Positions 8,796 through 17,127 of a stretch of 64,000 bases of DNA are shown one piece after another. The position numbers and the translations under genes were made by a program. Every line of letters begins with the position of its first letter. Within the stretch, counting starts at the first letter, position 1. Below the pieces are notes generated by a model. The model saw only the letters and a program-made list of their open reading frames with translations. It did no database searches and was not told the DNA's origin. This DNA is from an uncultured Verrucomicrobiota bacterium (GTDB lineage Bacteria > Verrucomicrobiota > Verrucomicrobiia > Chthoniobacterales > JACTMZ01), in NCBI GenBank assembly GCA_903953565.1, contig CAJBKE010000015.1:96932-160931 (forward strand), given 5' to 3'.

Positions 8796-9555
8796 ACTTC
8801 TCGAGGAGGAGGAGTTGGTTGAGACGGCGGCGGAAGCGGTCCACGTTGAGGTTGCGTTCGAGGATGCCGCGGTGGCAGAGCGAGACATGGCCGGTTTCCT
8901 CGGAGACAAGGATAGCGATGGCGTCGGATTCCTCGGTGATACCGATGCCGGCGCGGTGGCGCAGGCCGAGACTGCGGTCGAGGTCTTCGCGCGCGGTCAG
9001 CGGAAAAATGCAGGCGGCGGCGGCGATGCGGTCGTTCTGAACGATGACACCGCCGTCGTGCAGGACGGTCTTGGGATGGAAAATGGTCAGGACGAGTTCC
9101 TTGGAGAAAGCGGCGTCGAGATCGACACCGGTCGAGGCAAATTGGCGGATGCTGATGTCGCGCTCGAGGGCGATGAGCGCGCCAAATTGGCGGCGGGCGA
9201 GATCGAAGACGGTATCGACGAGCAGATCGATCGATTCTTTTTTCTGCAGTGCGGAACGGAAGAAATGCTGGCTGCCGAGTTCGTTCAGGGCGCGGCGGAG
9301 TTCCGGTTGGAAAATGACGACCAGCGCGATGGCGAGAAAAACGGAGAAACTGCGCAGCAGCCAGCCGATGACGTGGAGGTCGAGGAGTTGCGAGGCGAGG
9401 GTGAGACTGATGAAGACCAGCGCGAGGCCGACGAGGATTTTCGCGCCGGGCGTGCCGCGGAAGTAGAGGTAACTGTAATAAAGGAGCACGGCGAGCAGCA
9501 CGATCTCGACCGCGCCGGTCCAATGCGTGCTGACAAAATCGACCACCTGCTCCAT
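8761..9555 (-). CDS. cdaA: Diadenylate cyclase CdaA
   Basis: A 264-residue membrane enzyme that makes cyclic-di-AMP from two ATP. Three N-terminal membrane helices lie at about residues 12-85 (VEIVLLAVLLYYSYLYF, ILVGLALVFISLTLASQLL, FSVFLAIALVVIF). They are followed by FQPELRRALNELG and the DAC domain with HDGGVIVQNDRIAAAACIFPL (DGA-type active-site motif, here DGG) and LGLRHRAGIGITEESDA (RHR motif). It is the first gene of the cdaA-stub-glmM operon. In Firmicutes CdaA is controlled by CdaR and GlmM; here CdaR is represented only by the small downstream protein. Confidence 0.93.
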   Translation of the reverse strand: MEQVVDFVSTHWTGAVEIVLLAVLLYYSYLYFRGTPGAKILVGLALVFISLTLASQLLDLHVIGWLLRSFSVFLAIALVVIFQPELRRALNELGSQHFFRSALQKKESIDLLVDTVFDLARRQFGALIALERDISIRQFASTGVDLDAAFSKELVLTIFHPKTVLHDGGVIVQNDRIAAAACIFPLTAREDLDRSLGLRHRAGIGITEESDAIAILVSEETGHVSLCHRGILERNLNVDRFRRRLNQLLLLEKYETDSPAQLES

Positions 9556-9662
9556 AAGACGCGATGCTGCCCGATCCGATCCCGCAGGGCGAGCGCGGAG
9601 TCCCGGGGATGGCAGGGTTTTTGCCTCTGGATTTGGCGGCGGGGCAGGCGTAATTTGGATGG

Positions 9663-10154
9663 ATGGCGCAGCAACAGGTCGTTCCGGTGCATCTCAAAGC
9701 CGTTGTTCCGACGGCCAACGGGGCGGCTTTGTTTCTCGGCACGGAGGAGAAAACGTTCGTCATCTATGTCGATGCGACCGTCGGTCACGCGATCAACATG
9801 TTTCTCGCCGGCACGGAGAAAGAGCGTCCGCTAACCCATGATCTCATGGCGCACGTGCTGGCTGCTTTCGGTGCCAAGGTGGATCGCGCGGTAATCAATG
9901 ACGTGAAAAACAGCACGTTCTATGCGCGGCTCATCGTTTCGGCGGAAAACGAATTGCACCAAAAGAAAATCATCGAGCTGGATGCGCGCCCGAGCGATTG
10001 CATCGCCATGGCCATCCAGCAGAAGGCGCCCATTCTGGTCAGTCGCATGGTGCTCGACGAAGTGGACGATGCCTCCGATGCGCTCAAGCAACTCGAAGCG
10101 ACCAAAGAGGAGGGCGGCGAAGTGCCGCCCGGGGAAGAGGGCGAAGAAGAATAA
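9663..10154 (+). CDS. Bifunctional nuclease (BFN, DUF151) domain protein
   Basis: A 163-residue BFN-family protein. The domain shows FLGTEEKTFVIYVDATVG, then RPLTHDLMAHVLAAFGAKVDRAVINDV, STFYARLIV and IELDARPSDCIAMAIQQKAPILVSRMVLDE. That order of RPxTHDL, VxINDxxxxTFYA and DARPSDxIAxA is diagnostic. The family was named for a plant-related DNase/RNase activity; the bacterial role is unclear. The last 20 residues are acidic (EEGGEVPPGEEGEEE). It precedes obgE by 36 bp and may share its transcript. Confidence 0.85.
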   Translation: MAQQQVVPVHLKAVVPTANGAALFLGTEEKTFVIYVDATVGHAINMFLAGTEKERPLTHDLMAHVLAAFGAKVDRAVINDVKNSTFYARLIVSAENELHQKKIIELDARPSDCIAMAIQQKAPILVSRMVLDEVDDASDALKQLEATKEEGGEVPPGEEGEEE

Positions 10155-10190
10155 ACCCGCGCGCCGCCCAGCCGCCGCGCTCCACCACCC

Positions 10191-11264
10191 ATGTTCGTCG
10201 ACCAAATCCGCATCCAAGCCAAAGCCGGCGACGGCGGCAACGGCTGTTCCAGTTTCCGCCGCGAAAAATTCGTGCCGAAGGGCGGACCGGACGGCGGTGA
10301 TGGCGGCGATGGTGGCAGCATCATCCTGCGCGCCGATCCGCAGGTCGACACGCTGGTCACCCTCTACTACGAGCCGATCGTCCGCGCCAAAGGCGGCGAG
10401 AACGGCATGGGGAAGCAGAAATACGGAAAGTCCGCGCCGGACAAAATCGTTCCCGTGCCGGTGGGCACTCTTGTTTACCGTCTGCCCGATGTCGCTCCGC
10501 ATGATCCGTTGAATTTTACCGAAGAGGACGAAGCGCCGCCGCGCCGGCGGAAGATCGATCCGAAGGATCTAGAACTGCTCGCCGACCTCGAGACGGCCGG
10601 TGCCGAATTCCTCCTCGGCCAAGGCGGTCGCGGCGGCAAAGGGAATATTCATTTCAAAAGTTCGCGCAACCGCGCTCCGCGCCAATTCACCGAAGGCACG
10701 CCGGGCGAGGAGGGATGGTTTTTCCTCGAGCTGCGCATGATTGCGGACGCCGGGCTGGTCGGTTACCCGAATGCCGGCAAGTCGACGCTGCTCGGAGCGC
10801 TTTCCGCCGCGCATCCGAAAGTTGCGGCGTATCCTTTCACCACGCTCCATCCGATGGTCGGCGTGATGGATTTCCCGGGGTTTCGCCGCGCGACGGTGGC
10901 CGACATTCCGGGACTCATCGAGGGCGCGCACCTTGATGTCGGACTGGGGCATGATTTCCTGCGTCACATCGTGCGCTGTCGCACGCTACTGCTCGTCGTC
11001 GATGCGGCCGGCAGCGAGGGACGTGACCCGGTGGAAGACGCGAAAAAAATCCGCGAGGAACTGCGGCTTTACGATCCGCTGCTCGCGCGGCGTCCGTGGG
11101 CGCTGGTGGCGAACAAGACGGATTTACCGGGAGCGGCGGATAATTTGCCGCGTCTAGCCCAAGAGTTTCCCGGTGTGCCCCTCATCGCCATCTCGGCGCA
11201 ACAGAAGGGAAACTTGGAAGAACTGCGAAAGTTCCTCGATGCCGAGGTCGGCCACCCGGGCTGA
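10191..11264 (+). CDS. obgE: GTPase Obg/CgtA
   Basis: A 357-residue ribosome-assembly and stress GTPase. The Obg fold (1-160) has FVDQIRIQAKAGDGGNGCSSFRREKFVPKGGPDGGDGG and QGGRGGKGNIHF. The G domain has G1 GYPNAGKST, switch PFTTLHPMVG, G3 DIPGLIEGAH, G4 NKTD and G5 AISAQQ. Two oddities: about 28 extra residues (NFTEEDEAPPRRRKIDPK region) are inserted in the Obg fold between GTLVYRLPD and LADLETAG, and the protein ends right after the G domain without a C-terminal OCT domain. The second trait is common outside Firmicutes; the insertion is lineage-specific or unique. Confidence 0.95.
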   Translation: MFVDQIRIQAKAGDGGNGCSSFRREKFVPKGGPDGGDGGDGGSIILRADPQVDTLVTLYYEPIVRAKGGENGMGKQKYGKSAPDKIVPVPVGTLVYRLPDVAPHDPLNFTEEDEAPPRRRKIDPKDLELLADLETAGAEFLLGQGGRGGKGNIHFKSSRNRAPRQFTEGTPGEEGWFFLELRMIADAGLVGYPNAGKSTLLGALSAAHPKVAAYPFTTLHPMVGVMDFPGFRRATVADIPGLIEGAHLDVGLGHDFLRHIVRCRTLLLVVDAAGSEGRDPVEDAKKIREELRLYDPLLARRPWALVANKTDLPGAADNLPRLAQEFPGVPLIAISAQQKGNLEELRKFLDAEVGHPG

Positions 11265-11278
11265 GTTCGTAGCAGTTT

Positions 11279-11304
11279 GGTGGATCGCGATGTCCCATCG
11301 CGAT
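11279..11304. repeat. Family A palindromic element, half copy 2 (alpha arm only)
   Basis: A single alpha arm (GGTGG plus the 9-bp ATCGCGATG hairpin) just after obgE. The expected facing beta arm is missing. A different small hairpin CGGGC-TTA-GCCCG (11311-11323) and the aqpZ terminator follow instead. This looks like a truncated element. Confidence 0.8.
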
Positions 11305-11325
11305 TTCCGGCGGGCTTAGCCCGAC

Positions 11326-11361
11326 AAAAAAATGCCGCCGCGGCCGGGGCCGCGACGGCAT
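11326..11361 (-). terminator. Rho-independent terminator of aqpZ
   Basis: On the minus strand a 14-bp stem (ATGCCGTCGCGGCC with GGCCGCGGCGGCAT, one mismatch, 2-nt loop) is followed directly by seven T residues. It lies 16 bp after the aqpZ stop. This is the clearest intrinsic terminator in the window. Confidence 0.85.
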
Positions 11362-11376
11362 GGTGAAGGAGCAGGA

Positions 11377-12099
11377 TTATTCCTGATCTGTCTTGATGAC
11401 TTTGTAAGCCACCACGCCGACGAGTGCCCCGACGAGCGGTGCAGCCCAGAACAGCCAAAGCTGCGAGACAGCCCAGTCACCGACGAACAAGGCGACGCCC
11501 GTGCTGCGCGCGGGGTTTACCGAGGTGTTGGTCACCGGGATGCTGATGAGGTGAATCAAGGTGAGCGACAAACCGATGGCGACCGGCGCGAAGCCGGCGG
11601 GGACGCGTTTTTCCGTGGCGGCGAGGATGATGAGGATGAAGAACGCCGTCATGATGATTTCGATGACCAGTGCTGCTTGGAGGGAATACCCGCCGGGCGA
11701 ATGCTCACCGTAGCCGTTGGAAGCGAATCCCTTTGTCACGTCGAACCCTGCCGCACCGCTGGCAATGATATAGAGCACGCCGCCCGCAGCGATGCCGCCG
11801 AGAACCTGCGCTATGATGTAAGGCGCCAGTTTTCCGGCGGGAAAACGCCCGGCCGCCCACAAGCCGAGGGAAACGGCCGGGTTGATGTGACAGCCCGAGA
11901 TGGGGCCGATGGCGTAAGCCATGGTGAGGAGGGTGAGGCCAAAGGCGAGTGACACTCCGACGAAGCCGATGCCGGCTCCGGGGAAGTTGCAGGCCAAGAC
12001 CGCGCTTCCGCACCCGCCAAGGACGAGCCAGAAGGTTCCGATGAATTCCGCTAAGGTTGGTTTCATATGTTTTTGTTTTTCAGTTTGGTTGGTTGACAT
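11377..12099 (-). CDS. aqpZ: Aquaporin Z
   Basis: A 240-residue (or 229, see start) six-helix water channel. The two half-helix NPA motifs are present as [13 protein letters not shown] and [33 protein letters not shown] is the typical first helix, and the selectivity-filter Arg follows the second NPA as in AqpZ. The frame opens at [12 protein letters not shown], but the family start resembles the internal MKPTLAEF (ATG at 12064-12066). Neither start has a clear ribosome-binding site, so the first 11 residues are uncertain. A strong intrinsic terminator follows. Confidence 0.93.
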   Translation of the reverse strand: MSTNQTEKQKHMKPTLAEFIGTFWLVLGGCGSAVLACNFPGAGIGFVGVSLAFGLTLLTMAYAIGPISGCHINPAVSLGLWAAGRFPAGKLAPYIIAQVLGGIAAGGVLYIIASGAAGFDVTKGFASNGYGEHSPGGYSLQAALVIEIIMTAFFILIILAATEKRVPAGFAPVAIGLSLTLIHLISIPVTNTSVNPARSTGVALFVGDWAVSQLWLFWAAPLVGALVGVVAYKVIKTDQE

Positions 12100-12211
12100 G
12101 GCGCTGCCGGGGCAGTGCCGCTGGCTGTATTACAGCTTCCGCCGGGAATGGCAACGCCAGCAAATCATTGCCCAAGGCGCCCCGTAAAGGCAGGATGTCC
12201 CGCCAGCATCC

Positions 12212-13507
12212 ATGCGCGAAATAGGCATAGGTTTGGCCGGATTTGGAACGGTCGGAGCCGGAGTTTTCCTCAATTTGGAAAAAAACCGGGCGCTTCTCCG
12301 TGAACGGATCGGGCGCGATCTCGTCGTCCGGAAGATCGCAGTGAAAGATCCGGCCAAGAAACGCGCCGTGTCGGTCCCGCCCGGCTTGCTCGCCAAAAGT
12401 TGGCGCGATTTGCTCGAAGATACTGCAGTCCAGGTCGTGGTCGAACTGATGGGCGGCATCGACGAGCCGCGCGAGCTGATCCTCGAAGCCATCCGCCGCG
12501 GAAAAATCGTCGTCACCGGCAACAAGGCTCTTCTCGCCGAGCATGGCGCGGAAATTTTTCAACTCGCCACGGAAAAACGCGTGCCCGTTTTCTACGAGGC
12601 GGCGGTGGCTGGCGGCATTCCGATTATCAAGGCCGTGCGCGAGGCTTTCGTTGCGAATCATTTTCTGCGCGTTCGCGGGATTATCAACGGAACGAGCAAT
12701 TACATCCTCACGCGCATGACCGAGAGCGGGATGGATTTTGCCTCTGCCTTGGCCGAGGCTCAGGCGGCCGGCTATGCCGAAGCAGATCCGACGCTTGACG
12801 TGAACGGATGGGATGCCGGTCACAAGGCGATCATTCTCGCTTCGCTCGCCTACGGATTCTGGGTGCCTTCGAAAGATGTCCTCGTGGAAGGCATCGATCG
12901 TGTCACGCCGGGGGATATCCGTTTTGCCGCGCAACTCGGCTACACGATCAAGCTGCTCGGTTTCATCGATGCCTGCGCCGATGGATCGGTCGAAGTAAGC
13001 GTGCAACCCTCACTGGTGCCGAACGAGAACATCCTTGCCTCGGTCCGCGGTGTCTTCAACGCCATCGCTGTGCGCGGCGATGTGGTGGGCGATGCGCTGT
13101 TCTACGGGCGCGGGGCCGGACAAGACCCGACGGCCAGTTCAGTGATCAGCGATTTGGCCGATGCGGCACTCGCTCTCGAATCCTCCTGCGAATCCTTCGG
13201 CTTCATCCCGCACGCACTCTACGGAAAACTGCGGTCGGCCGACGATGTGGTTAGTCCGTTTTACCTGCGCCTCGGCGTTGACGACAAACCGGGCGTCCTT
13301 GCCCGTATCGCCGGCGTGCTCGGCGAGGCGGGTATCGGCATTTCCTCGGTCATCCAACCCGAGGCAAGCGAAGGCGAACTCGCCGCGCTCGTGCTCATGA
13401 TCCATGACGCACCGCGCGGACGCGTTCTTTCGGCGTTGCAAAAAATCCGTGGTCTCGATTGCGTGCACGGCGAACCGGCTCTCTACCGCGTGGAGGTTGC
13501 GTCGTGA
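12212..13507 (+). CDS. hom: Homoserine dehydrogenase
   Basis: A 431-residue enzyme that reduces aspartate semialdehyde to homoserine, the branch point to Thr and Met. It has an N-terminal Rossmann motif (GLAGFGTVGAGV), VVTGNKALLAEHG with the catalytic-region lysine, IINGTSNYILTRM and the substrate segment YAEADPTLDVNGWDAGHKAIILASLAYG. A C-terminal ACT domain (LRLGVDDKPGVLARIAGVLGEAGIGISSVIQ, about 350-425) is for threonine feedback. It overlaps thrC by four bases (GTGA) and begins the hom-thrC-lysC operon. Confidence 0.96.
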   Translation: MREIGIGLAGFGTVGAGVFLNLEKNRALLRERIGRDLVVRKIAVKDPAKKRAVSVPPGLLAKSWRDLLEDTAVQVVVELMGGIDEPRELILEAIRRGKIVVTGNKALLAEHGAEIFQLATEKRVPVFYEAAVAGGIPIIKAVREAFVANHFLRVRGIINGTSNYILTRMTESGMDFASALAEAQAAGYAEADPTLDVNGWDAGHKAIILASLAYGFWVPSKDVLVEGIDRVTPGDIRFAAQLGYTIKLLGFIDACADGSVEVSVQPSLVPNENILASVRGVFNAIAVRGDVVGDALFYGRGAGQDPTASSVISDLADAALALESSCESFGFIPHALYGKLRSADDVVSPFYLRLGVDDKPGVLARIAGVLGEAGIGISSVIQPEASEGELAALVLMIHDAPRGRVLSALQKIRGLDCVHGEPALYRVEVAS

Positions 13508-14595
13508 CGAATCTGCACGATCGCGGCGTGATCAGCCGCTACCGGCAGTATTTGCCGGTGACCGATGCGACGCCTGTGGTCTCTCTCAACGAAGGCTCCA
13601 CCCCGCTCATCTACTCGCCCAAGTTGAGCAAACTTGTCGGCCGCGGTGCCGAGGTCTACGTGAAATACGAAGGCCTGAATCCCACGGGATCCTTCAAAGA
13701 CCGCGGCATGACCATGGCCATCTCGAAAGCGGTCGAGCGCGGAGCCAAAGCGGTCATCTGCGCCTCGACCGGGAACACATCTGCTGCCGCGGCTGCTTAC
13801 GCCGCGCGGGCCAACCTTTCGTGCGCCGTGCTCCTCCCCGCCGGAAAAATTGCCGCGGGCAAACTGCTCCAGGCCTTCATCTACGGCGCGAAAGTGGTGG
13901 CCATCCGCGGCAATTTCGACGACGCCCTGCGACTGGTGCGCGAACTCGGCGCCGACGGACGTTTCGAAATCGTCAACTCGATCAATCCTTTCCGCATTGA
14001 AGGTCAAAAAACCGCATCCTTTGAAATCATCGAGGAACTTGGCGACGCGCCCGACATCCACATCCTGCCGGTCGGCAACGCCGGCAATATCACGGCTTAC
14101 TGGCAGGGCTACCGCGAATACCGCGAGCTGGGCAAGGCGACGAAGTTGCCGCGCATGACCGGATTCCAGGCGTCCGGCTCGGCCCCCATTTTCTTCGGTC
14201 ATCCGGTCGACAAACCCGAGACCATCGCCACGGCGATCCGCATCGGCAACCCGGCCAGCTGGCAGGGTGCGAGCAATGCAGTCAAAGACTCCGGCGGCTG
14301 CATCGACATCGTCACCGACGCGCAAATTCTCGAGGCCCAGCGCTGGTTGGCCGCGGAGGAGGGAATTTTCGTCGAACCGGCCAGCGCCGCTTCGGTCGCG
14401 GGATTGATGAAATGTTTTTCCAATGACCGGTGCGCCACGTGTCCTTTCCATAAATATCCGGAAGGCGCGAAAATTGTCCTCACCGTGACTGGTCACGGAC
14501 TGAAAGATCCCGAGGCGCCGATGGTGCACGGATTCAAAGCGCTCGAGGCGGATGCCACCATGGAGGCGGTCGCGCAGGTTTTGGGGGTCGGTTGA
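13504..14595 (+). CDS. thrC: Threonine synthase
   Basis: A 363-residue PLP enzyme that converts O-phosphohomoserine to threonine. The PLP lysine lies in LNPTGSFKDRGM, and the glycine-rich phosphate-binding region is ILPVGNAGNITAYW. CASTGNTSAAAAAYAARA is the substrate-binding motif. The open frame begins earlier inside hom, but the GTG at 13504, overlapping the hom TGA, gives the expected N-terminus (TNLHDRGVISRYRQYLP). A C-terminal cysteine cluster (CFSNDRCATCPFH) is odd and could bind metal. lysC starts one base after its stop. Confidence 0.95.
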   Translation: MTNLHDRGVISRYRQYLPVTDATPVVSLNEGSTPLIYSPKLSKLVGRGAEVYVKYEGLNPTGSFKDRGMTMAISKAVERGAKAVICASTGNTSAAAAAYAARANLSCAVLLPAGKIAAGKLLQAFIYGAKVVAIRGNFDDALRLVRELGADGRFEIVNSINPFRIEGQKTASFEIIEELGDAPDIHILPVGNAGNITAYWQGYREYRELGKATKLPRMTGFQASGSAPIFFGHPVDKPETIATAIRIGNPASWQGASNAVKDSGGCIDIVTDAQILEAQRWLAAEEGIFVEPASAASVAGLMKCFSNDRCATCPFHKYPEGAKIVLTVTGHGLKDPEAPMVHGFKALEADATMEAVAQVLGVG

Positions 14596-14596
14596 T

Positions 14597-15811
14597 ATGG
14601 CGATCATCGTCCAGAAATACGGTGGCACGTCGGTCGGAAATCCCGAGCGGATCAAGAACGTCGCGCGCCGCGTGCTCGAAACCCAGCAAGCCGGCAACAA
14701 AGTCGTTGTGGTTGTTTCGGCGATGTCGGGTGTGACCGATTCTTTGATCAAGCTCTCGCGCGAAGTGTGCCCGACGCCGAGCGAGCGCGAGATGGACGTG
14801 CTGCTCTCCACCGGCGAGCAGACGACCATCGCGCTTTTGGCCATGGCCCTGCAGGGGCTCGGGGCCAAGGCCGTGTCCTTGACCGGCGCGCAGGCCGGCA
14901 TCGTGACGGACGGAGTCCACACCAAAGCGAAAATTTTCAACATCACGCCGAAGCAAATCCACACGCACCTTGACGGCGGATCGATCGTCATCGTGGCCGG
15001 CTTCCAGGGTCAGACTTCCGCGGGCGACATCACCACGCTGGGCCGCGGAGGATCGGATCTCACCGCCATCGCCTTGGCCGCCGCGCTCGAGGCGGACAAA
15101 TGCGAAATTTGCACCGACGTGGACGGCGTTTACACCTGCGACCCGCGCGTTGTGCCCGACGCGAGGAAGATCGATACGATCAGCTACGAGGAGATGCTCG
15201 AAATGGCGTCATCCGGCTCGAAGGTCATGCAATCGCGCTCGGTCGAGTTCGCCAACAAATTCAACGTGCTCTTCGAAGTGCGCAGCAGTTTCAATCAGAA
15301 CCCGGGAACCATCGTGAAAGCAGAAACACCAGGCATGGAGGACGTCGTCATCCGCGGCGTCAGCATCGAACGCAACCAGGCGAAAGTCACCATCGAGGGC
15401 GTGCCGGACAAGACCGGCACCGCGGCGAAAATTTTCAACGCGCTGGCCGCGGCCAATGTGGTGGTCGACGTCATTGTGCAGACCGCGCCGCACGAGGGGA
15501 TGACTGACATCTCTTTCACCACGAACAAAGACGAACTGAAAAAGGCCGAGCCCGTGCTCAAAGCGGTGGCCGATGAGATCGGCGCCCGCGGGGTCACCCA
15601 GACTGCCGGCGTGGCCAAGCTCAGCGTTGTCGGTATCGGTATGCGCACCCATTCCGGTGTGGCCGCCAAGCTTTTCGATGTTCTGGCCAAGGGTGGCTAC
15701 AACATCCAGATGATCTCCACCTCCGAGATCAAAATCGCCGTCATCCTCGACGAAGACCGCATCGCCGACGCGGCCAAGGCCGTGCATGCGGGATTCGGTC
15801 TGGCCGCCTGA
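14597..15811 (+). CDS. lysC: Aspartate kinase
   Basis: A 404-residue monofunctional aspartokinase that catalyses the first step from aspartate to Lys, Thr and Met. The kinase domain has VQKYGGTSVGNPERIKNVA, VVSAMSGVTDSL, GRGGSDLTAIALAAAL and CEICTDVDGVYTCDPR. Two C-terminal ACT domains (VTIEGVPDKTGTAAKIFNALA and KLSVVGIGMRTHSGVAAKLFDVLA) give feedback control. The start MAIIVQKYGG follows the thrC stop by one base, so the three genes form one operon that commits aspartate to threonine, with shared ACT-based regulation. Confidence 0.96.
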   Translation: MAIIVQKYGGTSVGNPERIKNVARRVLETQQAGNKVVVVVSAMSGVTDSLIKLSREVCPTPSEREMDVLLSTGEQTTIALLAMALQGLGAKAVSLTGAQAGIVTDGVHTKAKIFNITPKQIHTHLDGGSIVIVAGFQGQTSAGDITTLGRGGSDLTAIALAAALEADKCEICTDVDGVYTCDPRVVPDARKIDTISYEEMLEMASSGSKVMQSRSVEFANKFNVLFEVRSSFNQNPGTIVKAETPGMEDVVIRGVSIERNQAKVTIEGVPDKTGTAAKIFNALAAANVVVDVIVQTAPHEGMTDISFTTNKDELKKAEPVLKAVADEIGARGVTQTAGVAKLSVVGIGMRTHSGVAAKLFDVLAKGGYNIQMISTSEIKIAVILDEDRIADAAKAVHAGFGLAA

Positions 15812-15818
15812 CCCCGGC

Positions 15819-16313
15819 TCAGTCGCTTTCCGCGGTGTCGGCCAGGTAATCCTCGACCGCGAGGATGTTCTTCTCGCCGGCCCGCTGGACGAGACGCAGA
15901 AATTGATCAGCGGACGAAATCTCCTCCACCTGCTCGGTGATGAACCATTGCAACATGGCCACCGTGGCGTGGTCTTTCTCCTCGATGGCCAAGTCCATGA
16001 TCTTGTTGATCGATTTGGTTACTGCCATTTCGCTGTCGAGCGCGGCCTGTGCGGCGGCTTCGGATGATTTGTAGGTGTGCGGCGGGGCGGGGATTTCGGG
16101 AATTTGCGCGCGTCCGCCGGCATCGAGCACGTAGCGGAGGAATTTGTGCGCATGCTCCCGCTCCTCGCCGGCCTGTTTGAAGAAACGATTGGCGGCTTGG
16201 GGCAGGGCCTCGGCCTCGAAGTGCGCGGCCATCGCGTCGTATTTCATGGCGGCAGCGAATTCCATTCCGATTTGCGCGTTGAGCGCCTTTTGCATTTTGG
16301 AGGAGATCATCAT
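15819..16313 (-). CDS. ftn: Ferritin (non-heme)
   Basis: A 164-residue four-helix-bundle iron-storage protein. Ferroxidase-site residues are visible: NAQIGMEFAAAMKYDAMAAHFE (first helix, Glu), AGEEREHAHKF (Glu and ExxH), and the C-terminal half LQWFITEQVEEISSADQFL (Glu/Gln). It begins MMISSKMQKAL; the second or third Met could also be used. The gene is convergent with lysC and follows the SDR gene by about 30 bp on the same strand. Confidence 0.9.
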   Translation of the reverse strand: MMISSKMQKALNAQIGMEFAAAMKYDAMAAHFEAEALPQAANRFFKQAGEEREHAHKFLRYVLDAGGRAQIPEIPAPPHTYKSSEAAAQAALDSEMAVTKSINKIMDLAIEEKDHATVAMLQWFITEQVEEISSADQFLRLVQRAGEKNILAVEDYLADTAESD

Positions 16314-16343
16314 GGCTTCAGCATAAGGCGGACTGGACTGTGG

Positions 16344-17051
16344 TCAATCCACCGGAATTCCCGGAACGGTCAGAGCCTTTCCGTTGTCCTTGGGTCCGAG
16401 CTTCAGCAAATACGGTCCGGCGGCCTCTGCCCATTGCTGCGCTGACGGATATTGCGCAGCGCCTTCTTTGCCGAAGCAGCGTTGCAACATCTCTGTATTG
16501 ATGACTCCGGGATTAAGTGCGACCGCGGCCAGACCACGCGGCAATTCCTGCGCCAGCGCCTGCGTCATGCCCTCGATGGCCCACTTGCTCGCACAATAAG
16601 CCGCGACTTCCGGCGAAGTGGAGCGTCCCCAACCTGAACTGACATTGACCACCACGCCGGAACCACGATGTATCATGGCCGGGAGAAAATGACGCAATAC
16701 ATGCGCGGTGCCTTTGATGTTCACATCGATCACGTCGTCGAATTCATACACGGGGATCTCCCAGAGCGGGGCATTCTCGGCGATCACGGCCGCATTGTTG
16801 ACCAGTAGGTCTGGAGCGCCGAAATGGGCGAGCACATCGCAGGTCCAGACCCGCACTGCTTCGTCGTCGGCCACGTCGACTGCGGCAAAGTGATGGAGTG
16901 GTCCGTGTTCGGCGCGCAACTCCTCGACAATTTCCTGTGTGCGCGCACACCCAGCGACACGATGCCCTTGAGCCAGATAATGCTCGGCGAGCGCGCGTCC
17001 ACATCCGCGCGAGATGCCGGTGATGACGATGTTGCGGCCGTCGTTTTTCAT
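16344..17051 (-). CDS. Short-chain dehydrogenase/reductase (SDR family)
   Basis: A 235-residue classical SDR oxidoreductase. It has the cofactor motif TGISRGCGRALAEHYL (TGxxxGxG), a CART segment at the second strand that favours NADP, NNAAVI, then VVNVSSGWG with the catalytic Ser and YCASK with Tyr and Lys. ALNPGVINTEM follows. The substrate cannot be told from the sequence. A family A palindrome separates it from the upstream lipA. Confidence 0.85.
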   Translation of the reverse strand: MKNDGRNIVITGISRGCGRALAEHYLAQGHRVAGCARTQEIVEELRAEHGPLHHFAAVDVADDEAVRVWTCDVLAHFGAPDLLVNNAAVIAENAPLWEIPVYEFDDVIDVNIKGTAHVLRHFLPAMIHRGSGVVVNVSSGWGRSTSPEVAAYCASKWAIEGMTQALAQELPRGLAAVALNPGVINTEMLQRCFGKEGAAQYPSAQQWAEAAGPYLLKLGPKDNGKALTVPGIPVD

Positions 17052-17060
17052 GACTCAAGA

Positions 17061-17127
17061 GGTGGATCGCGCCGTCCCGGCGCGATATTCGAGATGAAAA
17101 ATCGCGATGGGGACATCGCGATCCACC
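17061..17127. repeat. Family A palindromic element, copy 3 (beta-alpha)
   Basis: A complete element: left beta arm with a 9-bp stem ATCGCGCCG/CGGCGCGAT, 14-nt spacer, then an inverted alpha arm with one extra loop base. Outer arms are GGTGGATCGCG and its inverse. The element ends exactly where the lipA stop codon (17128-17130) begins. Confidence 0.92.

Noticed and set aside
8662..9834. 390-codon plus-strand frame opposite cdaA
   Set aside because: Antisense to the DAC domain and overlapping the BFN gene in another frame; no domain pattern.
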